A DNA stretch of 64,000 nucleotides from contig ML660772.1 of NCBI GenBank assembly GCA_007570785.1, forward strand, positions 35,854,225 to 35,918,224, read 5' to 3'. The translations under genes and the position numbers were made by a program. A model generated the notes under the pieces. That model saw nothing but the letters and a program-made list of their open reading frames with translations. It was not told the origin of the DNA and did not search any database. Below are positions 36,310 to 46,949 of the stretch, piece by piece; position 1 is the first letter of the stretch, and every line of letters begins with the position of its first letter. The stretch comes from Antilocapra americana (Eukaryota > Chordata > Mammalia > Artiodactyla > Antilocapridae).

Positions 36310-37534
36310 GTTTTGGGTAGTATAGGCATTATAACAACATTAATTCTCCCAGTTAATTAGCATGAAATATCTATTTATGTCTTCTTCTAATTCATTCACC
36401 TGTGTCTTACAGCTTTTATTGTATATGTATCTCATCTCCTTGGTTAAATTTATTCCTAGGTATTTTATTCTCTTTTATGCAATTTAAAATGTGACCATTT
36501 CCTTATTTTCCCTTTTTGGTAGTTCATTATTAGTATATAGAAATGCAACTAACTTTTGTATATTGATTTTATATCCTTCAAGTGCATGGAATTCACTTAT
36601 TAGTTATAAAAGTTCTTTTGTTGGAGTTTTTGGCTTTTTTATATATAATATCATGTCATCTGCAAATGGATGCAAATGTCATCTTCCTTTTCAATTTGGA
36701 TGGCATTTTTTTTTTTCTTGACTGTTACTCTGGCTAGCACTTCTTATGTTGAATAAAAGTGGTGAGAGTGGGAATCTTTGTCTTTTACCTGATCTTAGAA
36801 GAAAAGCTTTCTTTTTTAAAAAAAAAAAAACCACTGAGTGAAGTGTTTTCTGTAGACATAATATTTGGCCTTTATTGTGTTAAGGTATTACACATTGCTT
36901 CTAAGCCCACTTTGTTGAGTATTTTTATGAGGGATGGATGTCAAATTTTGTCAGGTGTGTTTCCTGTGTCTGTTGAGATGATCTTATGATTTTACCCTTC
37001 CTTTTGTTAATGTGGTATATCACACATTGGTTTGTAGGCATTGATTGAACCATCACTGCAGGCCTGGAATAAATCCTACTTGATTATGGTATAAGTTTAT
37101 GGGAACAATATAGTTAATCATGTGTTGTTGAATTTGGTTAGCTAATATTTTGTTGAGGATTTTTGCCTCTGTGTTTATCAAGAATATTGGACTATAATTT
37201 CTTTTCTTGTCATGTTCTTGTCTAGTTTTAGACATTAGGTATCCGAGTAATACTGGCCTTATAAAATGAGTTTGGAAGTGTTTTCTCTTCTGTCTTTTGG
37301 GAAAAGTTTGTGAGGGATTGTTATTAATTCTATTTAAAATGTATGGTAGAATTGAACAGTGAAGCCATCTATTCCTGATTTTGTTTGTTGGGAAATTTTT
37401 TTATTACTAATTCCATCTCCTTCCTAGTAATAGATCTGCTCAGATTTTCTGTTTCTTCATGTTTTAGCCTTGGTATGTTTTATGCTTCTAGGAATTTATA
37501 CATTTCTTGTAAGTTATTCAGTGTTTTGGCGTAT

Positions 37535-37751
37535 GTGTGCTAAGTTGCTTCAGTCATCTCTGACTCTTATGACCCCATGGACAGTAGCCTGCTGGGTTTC
37601 TCTGTTCATGGGGATTCTCCAGGCAAGAATACTAGATTGGGTAGCCATTCCCTTCTCCAGGGGATCCTCCTGACCCAGGGATCGAACCCATGTCTCCTGT
37701 GGCTCCTGCATTACAGGTTGATTCTTTACCACTGAGCCATTGGGCAAGCCC
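37535..37751 (-). mobile_element. Bov-tA SINE inside old L1
   Basis: Reverse ruminant SINE flanked by a 12-base duplication (GTTTTGGCGTAT at 37523-37534, GTTTTGGTGTAT at 37752-37763, one mismatch). Confidence 0.93.
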
Positions 37752-37937
37752 GTTTTGGTGTATAATTCTTCATTGTAGTCTATGATTTTTTGTATTTCTG
37801 TGGTGTAAATTATGTTGTCTCCTCTTTCATTTTTGTTTTTGTTTGAGTTCTTTTATTCTTGGTGAGGCCAGCTGAAGGTTTGTCAATTTTTTTTATCTTA
37901 TCAAAAAACCATGCCTTAGATTTATTGATCTTTTCTT

Positions 37938-38012
37938 GTTGTTGTTTTGTTCAGTCGCTCAGTCGTGTCCACTTCTTTGTGACCCCATGGATTGCAGCTC
38001 ACCAGGCATCTT
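37938..38012 (-). mobile_element. Bov-tA SINE fragment
   Basis: 'tgttcagtcgctcagtcgtg' to 'ttgcagctcaccaggca' is the truncated 3' portion of a ruminant SINE, in reverse. Confidence 0.8.
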
Positions 38013-38929
38013 TTTCACTGATATTAGTTATGTAAATACTTGTAATTTTGGTGTGCCCATGAGAAGAGGTGAGCCTCAGGGTCCTTCTACTCTGTTGTCT
38101 TGGCAGTGTCCCTCTTTTGGGCTTATAAGAATCTCTCCTTATCTTTTAACTTTTGACAGTTTAGTTATAATGTGTCTTGATGTGAGTCTTTTTGGATTCC
38201 TTTTATCTGAAACATCCTTAGGCTTCCTTGATCTTGATGTCTGTTTCCGTTCCCAGGTTAGGCAAATTTTCACTAAATATCTCGTCAAAAACATTCTGCC
38301 CCTTTCTCTCATTTCTCTATCTCGGTTTCCCATAATGTGAACACTGGTCCTCTTGATGTTGTCCCACAAGTCCTTTAAGCTCTCTCCACTCTCTTTCATT
38401 CTTTTTTCCTTTATGTTCCTCTCACTGGATGAAGAAGAAGCCTGCCCCTCAGGCTGAAGGTTTTAAAATAAGCAAATAAGGCTCTTTTAGTGAAGGAATG
38501 GGTGTTTCAGTCTACTGCCTCTGCTCTATGCTCTGAGAAGAAGCCAGTGAGTCTGTGTGAGCCTTTTAAAAATTGTCTCTCCATTCGCTATAGTCTTGTA
38601 GATCTCATGGATGAAAGCCTGTTGGCTTTCAAAGGTAGATGTTTCGAGGGCCCATCTTGAGTGCAGTAAGGTAAAGCAGAAGACATGTAACAGGAGATAC
38701 TGTTCTGGCTGTCTCTGAAAAATACAACCTTCCACACTCTTCTCTTTGGCAGAAGTAGTTCACATTATTTTGCATGAACAAAACCTTCACTCTCTCCCAC
38801 TCTTGTCATATTGAAATATAGTATTGAAGTCTAGGACCTTGTTATCTAAATTAGTTGTAGTACAGATAAGTCTCTTCAGGTAGTGATTCTAAAATGTATA
38901 TGAAAATGCAAAAAGCTTAGAACAGTCTT

Positions 38930-39440
38930 AATAATTTTGAAAAAGAACCGAGTTGGGTAGTGGGCTCTCAAACTTACTTAATAAAAACTATACTACTTAG
39001 GGTCAAGTGATAATTGTAAGAATAGTCAAGTAGAAACAAATTAAAAATAATGGAGTCCCTAAATGGGGCCCTACATACAGAGTCAACTTGTTTTTCAACA
39101 AAAGTACAAAGCAATTTAATGGGAAAGAAAGCTTCTTTCAAAATTTGGCAGTAGAGCAAATGGATAGCTGAATGAGCAAAATTAATCTTTAACCCTACCT
39201 CCTATAGTACCAAAAATAAGTGTATTTTTACATGGATCATATTTATGACATGGATAATAAAACTTGATATGAAAGGTAAACAACTAACACAATCAAGCTT
39301 CAAGAATAAAACACAGGACAACACCTTAAAAACCTTTATATGAGCAGATATTTCTTAATCAGAACATTAAAAGCAGTGTGAGGGAAAAGAGAAACATGTT
39401 GAATTTAATTAAGAAATTCTTTTCATCAAAATACACCATT
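38930..39440 (+). mobile_element. Old L1 ORF2 fragment (left part)
   Basis: Diverged L1 ORF2 text ending 'cttttcatcaaaatacacca'. It is continued to the right of the younger L1, from about 41520, so the younger L1 landed inside it. Confidence 0.65.
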
Positions 39441-40597
39441 AAGAAAGTTTGATCCTCTATATTGAAAACCCTAAAGACTCTACTAGAAAATTACTAGAGC
39501 TAATCAGTGAATATAGCAAAGTTTCAGGATACAAAATCAACACATAGAAATCCCTGGCATTCCTATACACTAACAACGAGAAAACAGAAAGAGAAATTAA
39601 GGAAACAATTCCATTCACCATCGAAACAAAAAGAATAAAATACTTAGGAGTATTTCTACCTAAAGAAACAAAAGACTTGTATATAGAAAACTATAAAACA
39701 CTGATGAAAGAAATCAAAGAGGACACAAACAGATGGAGAAATGTGCCGTGTTCGTGGATTGGAAGAATCAATATAGTGAAAATGAGTATACTACCCAAAG
39801 CAATCTATAGATTCAATGCAATTCCTATCAAGCTACCAGAGGTCTTTTTCAGAGAATTAGAACGAATAATTTCACAATTTGTATGGAAATACAAAAAGCC
39901 TCGTATAGCCAAAGCAATCTTGAGAAAGAAGAATGGAACTGGAGGAATCAACCTACCTGACTTAGGCTATACTACAAATCCACAGTCTTTAAGACAGTAT
40001 GGTACTGGCACAAAGACAGAAATATAGATCAATGGAACAGAATAGAAAGCCCAGAGATAAATCCACGCATCTATGGACACCTTATCTTTGACAAAGGAGG
40101 CAAGAATATACAATGGAGAAAAGACAACCTCTTTAACAAGTGGTGCTGGGAAAACTGGACAGCCACTTGTAAAAGAATGAAACTAGATCACTTTCTAACA
40201 CCATACACAAAGATAAACTCAAAATGGATCAAAGATCTAATCATAAGACCAGAAAGTATAAAACTCCTAGAGGATAACATAGGCAAAACACTCTCTGACA
40301 TAAACCAAAGCGGGATCCTCCATGACCCACCTCCCAGAATATCGGAAATAAAAGCACAAATAAACAAATGGGACCTAATTAAAATTAAAAGCTTCTGCAC
40401 AACAAAGGAAACTATAAGCAAGGTGAAAAGACAGCCTTCAGAATGGGAGAAAATAATAGCCAATGAAGCAACGGACAAACAATTAATCTCAAAAATATAC
40501 AAGCAACTCCTACAGCTCCATTCTAGAAAAATAAACGACCCAATCAAAAAGTGGGCCAAAGAACTTAACAGACATTTCTCCAAAGAAGACATAAAAA

Positions 40598-40997
40598 NNN
40601 NNNNNNNNNNNNNNNNNNNNNNNNNNNNNNNNNNNNNNNNNNNNNNNNNNNNNNNNNNNNNNNNNNNNNNNNNNNNNNNNNNNNNNNNNNNNNNNNNNNN
40701 NNNNNNNNNNNNNNNNNNNNNNNNNNNNNNNNNNNNNNNNNNNNNNNNNNNNNNNNNNNNNNNNNNNNNNNNNNNNNNNNNNNNNNNNNNNNNNNNNNNN
40801 NNNNNNNNNNNNNNNNNNNNNNNNNNNNNNNNNNNNNNNNNNNNNNNNNNNNNNNNNNNNNNNNNNNNNNNNNNNNNNNNNNNNNNNNNNNNNNNNNNNN
40901 NNNNNNNNNNNNNNNNNNNNNNNNNNNNNNNNNNNNNNNNNNNNNNNNNNNNNNNNNNNNNNNNNNNNNNNNNNNNNNNNNNNNNNNNNNNNNNNNN
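40598..40997. other. Assembly gap (400 N)
   Basis: A run of 400 undetermined bases inside ORF2 of the ruminant L1, most likely where reads from this high-copy repeat could not be joined. The true length is unknown. Confidence 0.99.
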
Positions 40998-41384
40998 ATG
41001 CCCATCAACTGACGAATGGATAAGAAAGCTGTGGTATATATACACAATGGAATATTACTCAGCATTAAAAAAAAATTCATTTGAAGCAATTCTACTCAGA
41101 TGGACGAAACTGGAGCCCATTATCCAGAGTGAAGTAAGCCAGAAGCAAAAACAACAATACAGTATATTAACACATATATATGGAATTTAGAAAGACAGTA
41201 ATGAGAACCCAACATGGGAGACAACAAAAGGAACGCAGATGTATAGAATAGACTTGTGGACTTTGTGGATGAGGGTAAGGGTGGGATGAGATGGGAGAAG
41301 GGCATTGAAGCATGTTAATTGTCATGTGTCTAATCAATCACCAGCCCAGGATTGATGCTCGGGACTGGTGCAGCGAGATTTCCT

Positions 41385-41410
41385 GGGGGGGAGGGAGGAG
41401 GGAGGGGGGA
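41385..41410 (+). other. G-quadruplex-forming motif in L1 3'UTR
   Basis: At least four G runs of three or more with one-to-four-base loops. A G-rich tract in the 3'UTR is a known feature of mammalian L1. Confidence 0.6.
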
Positions 41411-41519
41411 CCCGGAGGGGAAGCATATGTAAACCCATGGTGATATCATGACAATGTATGGCAAAAACAATAATAAAAAAAAAAAAAAAAGGAAAAAAAA
41501 ATAAAACAGAAAATATATA

Positions 41520-42640
41520 GGTAAGATTTTTTTAATGTTTGGGCAACAAAGAACATCATAAACAAAAGATAAGCAGTAGATAGAAGCTCAGTACATGTTA
41601 CAGATAAATGACTGATATTTCAGATATTTAAAGGAGTAAAAGCCAACAAGAAACAGTTCAGTAGAAAGATAAGCAAATGAGAGTAGAAAACAATTTATAG
41701 GGAGAAAATGGCCTATAAATCTAAGAAATGCTCAGTTACAGTAGTAATCAGAGAAGCACAAAATAAAAAGCAATCAATTTTATTGGATCCATCAGGTAGG
41801 AGAAAACTTAAGGCCATTAAGCAGCGGCATGGCTGTGTGGTAAAGAGCGCTCTCACGCACGGCTGATAGGCAGGTCCACTAATACAGACCCCTTGAGGAG
41901 GAGAGATGTGGTCAGGTTCTCACCTGGGAACCGATGCCATGATAGTTCAAGGCGATTTGATTTGCAAAGAGACTGTTTTTGAAAGTGTGGGCAGAGAAGC
42001 TGTTACCACTCCCAGACCAGAATGGATGTGGAAGGAAGTAAAGTTTCCAGGAACCAGGAGTGAGACTAAGATTGTCTTGAGACAAAGCCTTCAGCTGAGG
42101 GGCACAGGCAGGAATCTCGCAGAAAGTATTGCCAGGTGAATAAATACCTACACCTTACTCTCCTCAGATAGTCTGCCACTGGATAAATTCCATCAGGAGT
42201 TGAAGGGTCCTTTGATGTTTTTCATAGATTCAGCTTCCCAGGGTGGAGTGGGGTGCAGAGAGGATCTCAAGGGGGCAAACAGAAATACCTGGCAACATCA
42301 ATAGTTAATGAAATAGAAATTGAAGATTTTTATGCCCAACAACTAGCTATTCTACTGTTAAATGTAGTTAAAGAAACTTTGTCATATTTACACACAGACA
42401 CATGTACAAGTATATATGATACTGTTGAGAAGAGTTAGTCCAAAATTGCTCAAAAATCAGTGGGGGAACAAGTAGGTAAAGTGTGGGATGGAATATTATA
42501 TGATGGAATATCATAGAGCAGTTAAAAGGAATTCATTACCTCTTCACTTTTTTACATGGATGTATCTGAAAACAGTGTTTATGGAAGAAGCAAATTGGGG
42601 AATGAGGTACCATAGGTATAACCCTGTATCAGTTGGGATG
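41520..42640 (+). mobile_element. Old L1 ORF2 3' fragment (right part)
   Basis: Diverged L1 text continues from 38930-39440, for example 'ggcaacaaagaacatcataa', 'gagtaaaagccaacaagaaa' and 'gaatatcatagagcagttaa'. Many stops. Confidence 0.6.
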
Positions 42641-43322
42641 CCTTTGACACCATTAATAGAAAACCCCAAGAGATGGCTTAATTTTTCTCATAATGTAGAG
42701 GTCAACAAGTCAGCTGGTGCAGCTGCTCCAGGATCTGTACTAGGAAGGTTCTTGCCCTGTTTTTAGTGTGGGGCTCCACCTATGGCTTTCAGGTATTTGG
42801 GAACAGCCTCATTTCTGTGCTTGAAATGAAATCATTTCACATTATCAATTCAGTTGGCCCAGATTTTACCACGTCTTTGGTATTCATTTTCAAGTAGACA
42901 TAAAGTATGTAAATATTTTAAAAATCAAGTGAAGTTAATAGCTGAAAAAATGTGTCCCTCTCAGGTGGATAAACTGGTGGCTCTGATGATGTGTAAACCA
43001 TTTCTGGGAGAAGAGGTCCTCTTTGTGGCTTGAGGTCAAAGTGTATTAGGGTGTCATTATCAAGCTGACAGGCTGACCAGGACTGAACTATACACTTCCC
43101 CAGTTTTCATCTATGGGATGATAAGAATGCAAACCCTAGCTCTTACCATCATCACAAGAGGGTTTAATAAGGCTTTATAGACAAATGGTTTCTGCTTTTG
43201 AGCATAGTACCACCTATTAAAAGGGAAGAGGGGAAATGGAATCTTAAATAATTTATCTGCTTGGTTTATTAAATGTTGTCTTGTGGATTGTGAACGTACC
43301 TGTGCTACTTAGACAATTTAAG

Positions 43323-43362
43323 TATTTTTAATTATATGTCACTATTTTTAATTATATGTCAC
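43323..43362 (+). repeat. 20-base perfect tandem duplication
   Basis: A 20-base unit beginning TATTTTTAATTATATG occurs twice with no mismatch (43323-43342, 43343-43362). Confidence 0.95.
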
Positions 43363-43449
43363 AAAAATCTGGTCCTGGCAGTTATAAAGATCTGATTTTT
43401 GGTACAAGTCACTTGTAGTGAATGCTTTATGATAAATTTTAGCAGAGAT

Positions 43450-43780
43450 TATACTGGCTACCATTTATTTGATGTATGCTATATACCTTGCATTGTAGAA
43501 AACTCATATTATCTTACTTCATTAGTCCTTATAACAACCTTATAGGTTGAGTTAAATATGTCTATTAAAATATAGGTTTTTAAAAATTAGCCAAATAACT
43601 GGCATATAGTAAACACCCAATTAAAGTAATTATTTTTAATCTGATTATTACTGTTATTCTTATGCTAAGGATGAAGAGCCAGAGAATTGGAGATTTTTGT
43701 TAGTGTTCTAAAAGTTGTACAGGTAGTAACAGGCAGAGCTGAAACTGGAACTCACTGTCTGTTTAGCCACAAGTCTGCAT
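43450..43780 (-). repeat. MIR-type SINE
   Basis: Reverse MIR order: 'ctaccatttatttgatgtatgc', 'ccttataacaaccttatagg', 'ggtagtaacaggcagagctg'. Interrupted by A/T-rich sequence in the middle. Confidence 0.55.
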
Positions 43781-44093
43781 TAATTATAAAACTACAGAAA
43801 CTTGTATGTTACTCCATTTAACATTTCAACAACTCTAGTTCAGAATCAACTTTATTTTTCAGGTTAGAAACTAAGTTCTGGAGAAGTTATTAACAATGAT
43901 CATACATTTCATGATTTATGCAAGGCTTTCCTGGTCAGTTGACAGAATTGGGTTCCCTGGAAAGCAAACACTGAAGTGAATGAAGATTAGCATACAGGAC
44001 ATTTATTAGGGAGAGCTCTGAAGAGGAAAACCTGTGCCAGGGAAGGAAGCAGGACTGGGTAGAGGGAGAAAATGGACTGTCTTGATATTTTTG

Positions 44094-44195
44094 AAATATA
44101 ATTGTAGGCTAATTCCTTTACAATATTATGGTGGTTTTGTCATACATTGACATGGATCCACCACAGGTGTACATGTGTTCCCCATCCTAAATAAT
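44094..44195 (-). mobile_element. L1 3'-end fragment, antisense
   Basis: 'ttttgtcatacattgacatg' and 'ggtgtacatgtgttccccat' are the reverse of the ruminant L1 3' end. It directly adjoins a CHR-type SINE on its right. Confidence 0.8.
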
Positions 44196-44335
44196 CTTTA
44201 AAAAAAAGTTATTTATTTAGCTGTGCTGTGTCTCGGTTGTTGCATGTGGGATCTAGTTCCCTGACCAGGAATTGAATCCAGGCCCCTGCATTAGGAGCGC
44301 AGAGTCTTAGCCACTGGGCCTCCGGCCCAGTCCCT
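44196..44335 (-). mobile_element. CHR-type tRNA-derived SINE
   Basis: Reverse of the cetartiodactyl SINE: 'atttatttagctgtgctgtg', 'tagttccctgaccaggaatt', 'gcgcagagtcttagccactg'. Confidence 0.8.
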
Positions 44336-45019
44336 GTGATACAGTGTTAATGGAGGCCTCAGCCAACCCCACCAGGAGCTCTGAAAGTGGGATGGTCCTT
44401 CAGAGTTAATCTCGATTTGGGATGAGGGTCCTTGAAATTGGGGCTTTTAAAGCCCTATGTTGATTAGTCATTGCTGGGAGTAGGACATGCTTTTGGGAAG
44501 GCATCTTTCATTAGCAGAGAAAACTTCTAAAGAGGTCTTTCTGCTAGCTGCATTCCCAGCAGCTGTGGGAATAAGTTCTTTATTCCTAAAGAGCAATCTG
44601 GGAGTTATATCACGGCATATACTTCAGGAAACTAAACCTTATTAACAACAAAATACATCATTTTTCTTCATTCTATGATGCTATTCCTATTTTATCTAGA
44701 AACTGACTGAACTTTGCATACTAACTCTAATCTTTCATTTCTACATTTTAAGTCCAATTTTCATTCACCACAGCTAACCCCAGTGTTAATGTAATATTGC
44801 CACTAACATGACAACCGTAGTTCTACCACTAACTATAGTTAATTGTTATATTACCAGTAGCTGGATAGGTACTGATTCTACTACTGAATATTCTAGTTGT
44901 CTCATTTTAATACTTTACATTGAGGGCACAGAAAATTGTATATATGCAACTCTAAATATTGGTTTAGCACAATGAATCTTGAATCCATGATAAGTAGAAG
45001 CTTCCTTTATGAATCCTGT

Positions 45020-45195
45020 TATTTTAATATTTACTTATTTGGCTGTGCTGTGTCTCTTGAGGCACACAGGGTCTTTAGCTGTGGCATGTGAACTCTTAAC
45101 TGTGGCATGTGGGACCTAGTTCCTCACCAGGGACTGAACCTGGGCCCCTTGCATTGGGAGCATGGAGTTGAGCCACTTAACGCTAGGCGAGTCCC
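45020..45195 (-). mobile_element. CHR-type tRNA-derived SINE
   Basis: A second, longer reverse copy: 'cttatttggctgtgctgtgt', 'cctcaccagggactgaacct', 'gcattgggagcatggagttg'. Confidence 0.8.
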
Positions 45196-45834
45196 ACTAA
45201 CTTTAAATATAAGTCTAAATCTCTTCTAAAAGATTTCACACACTGGCACTTAACTGATTTTCCCTTTGTGGCTGGTTTTTTGTGTGTGTGTGTTTTTTTT
45301 TTTGTAGGAAGGCACTGATTGAGGTTGAGTGAGCCCTTCTTCCATAAGATAAGTGAATCTATCACTACATTCTCAACTGTGAAAATTAAAAACAAAATGC
45401 TCAACCACACCCTTTCCATGAAAGTTTTACAAGTAGTGACTTTTTTTTTAAGCTTATGTCTTTAAGACAGTAACCTCATTGTCTCTCTTAATACCAAAAG
45501 TATTTGAGTTTTCTGATCTCATATAAAACATTTAATATATGGGTATATTACTGTCTTATACATACTAAGCACTCAGTAAATGTTTAATGAGTTGAAATGT
45601 AATTATTAATAATTTCCCCAAAATTTATTATAAAATATTGGTAACAACCAAATGTTAAGATCGATTCTCTTATCAGATCTCTGGATGTGAAATCAAAAGC
45701 AAAACCACTTATGAGGGGTTCAATGTGTCTAGGAAGCACTGACTCTCTTACATAAAGCCCCTATGCTTTTATTCTAATTTCGGAACTCCAAACTGGCCCT
45801 ATTAACAAGGAGGCGTTATTCTGGTTCATTTAGT

Positions 45835-45915
45835 TTTTAGGACCTATTTTACAGATGAGGAAGCCAAGACTGAGGATGTACAAGGTACTGCAACAGTGCT
45901 AGGACGGCTACCTTC
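45835..45915 (-). repeat. MIR-type SINE fragment
   Basis: 'attttacagatgaggaagcc' plus short flanks fit the MIR core in reverse. Confidence 0.5.
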
Positions 45916-46949
45916 TGCTTTACCTCGTTGTCAACAGAAGCGTGAAGGCTTGAGAGGAAAGAGGCAGCATGTCACAGAAGGCAGACTTCAAAAGGAAAGA
46001 AAAGAAAGACGGATAAAGTGTTAGAAAGATTCCAGGAAGGAAGAAAATTCATGGAAACAAGTATGAAAGATTAGTTGCGAAGAGAAAGGTGAATAATACT
46101 GCCTTCTAGAGATAAGTCCAGAGATGGTGACACTTCCAAAAATGGCATATTATTTACTCTCTCCCCAAAACTGTTATGCAGTATTAAAAATTTGTTCAAT
46201 TTGTTTAGACTATTGATAGGATAATCTGAATTTATAGGTAGAGAAATATAATAGAGCATTGCTCAAATAGTTTAGAATTACTTTATTTAATAACTAACAA
46301 ATGTGTCACATAAGTCCAGTATAACATTTTTATTGGCACTTGAAATAAATGTATTACTCACTAGTCAATGTGCCAAAAAAAAAAAAAAATCCCCACCCTA
46401 TTTCCACCCCCACAGAGCTACAAATGATTATTTATTAAGCAGTGACAGAGTGACTTGGAGTGCAAATCAGAAGTCATCGTGGTTATCTGTGTTCTTAAAG
46501 ATTAACTTTTGGATAATGTTAGGATAAATAAAGAAGGCTGTCAGTGTAAAGTCACATTAAAAAACAAACTCAGTTTCAATCCTGGTGCTTGAAATTGTAG
46601 CTGGCTTCATTAGACTTTTATATATCATTTCCTATATTTAATGCATATAATTAATTTGGGTATTAGTTTAAATACCTTCCACAGGAAAGTTTTCAAAATT
46701 GAGAGTGTAGCCTTGCTTTACCCATCATTCATCTACTCATAATGTTTCCTGGTCAAACCAAGATGATCTCTTTTTTTTGCTTCCAACAGAAGTACTTTTT
46801 AGGTGCTCTTAGAATTTTAAGCATCCTGTGATACTAACCTGGAAGGAGGTAAAGCTTACATGAAAGTATTTAGCCAATGTTTCTGGCTTAAAAAAATTCT
46901 TTCATACTATTCTGGGCCAAGCACTATGTTAAAGGACGTAGCAGATACC

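Larger units (their letters stand above)
36010..38420 (-). mobile_element. Old L1, antisense, broken by three SINE insertions
   Basis: The minus strand at 37053-37235 still reads like L1 reverse-transcriptase text (AKILNKILANQIQQH, YHNQVGFIPGLQ). The plus strand at 36320-37000 gives the usual antisense ORF2 pattern ('tcatctgcaaatggatgcaa', 'gttgaataaaagtggtgaga'), and 38090-38420 resembles an antisense L1 5' region. Bov-tA copies sit inside at 36093, 37535 and 37938. Inactive. Confidence 0.8.
39445..41515 (+). mobile_element. Ruminant L1 (L1_BT type), 5'-truncated, with assembly gap
   Basis: ORF2 C-terminal sequence is recognisable before the gap (residues like [21 protein letters not shown] and [20 protein letters not shown]) and after it (PSTDEWIRKLWYIYTMEYYS). 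A G-rich 3'UTR and a poly(A) tail at 41476-41515 follow. The frame is broken by an in-frame TAG near 39546 and by a frameshift after 40027, so the copy is dead. It lacks the 5'UTR, ORF1 and the endonuclease. Confidence 0.88.

Noticed and set aside
40177..41190. 337-codon frame spanning the gap
   Set aside because: It is L1 ORF2 sequence joined across 400 undetermined bases, not a host gene.
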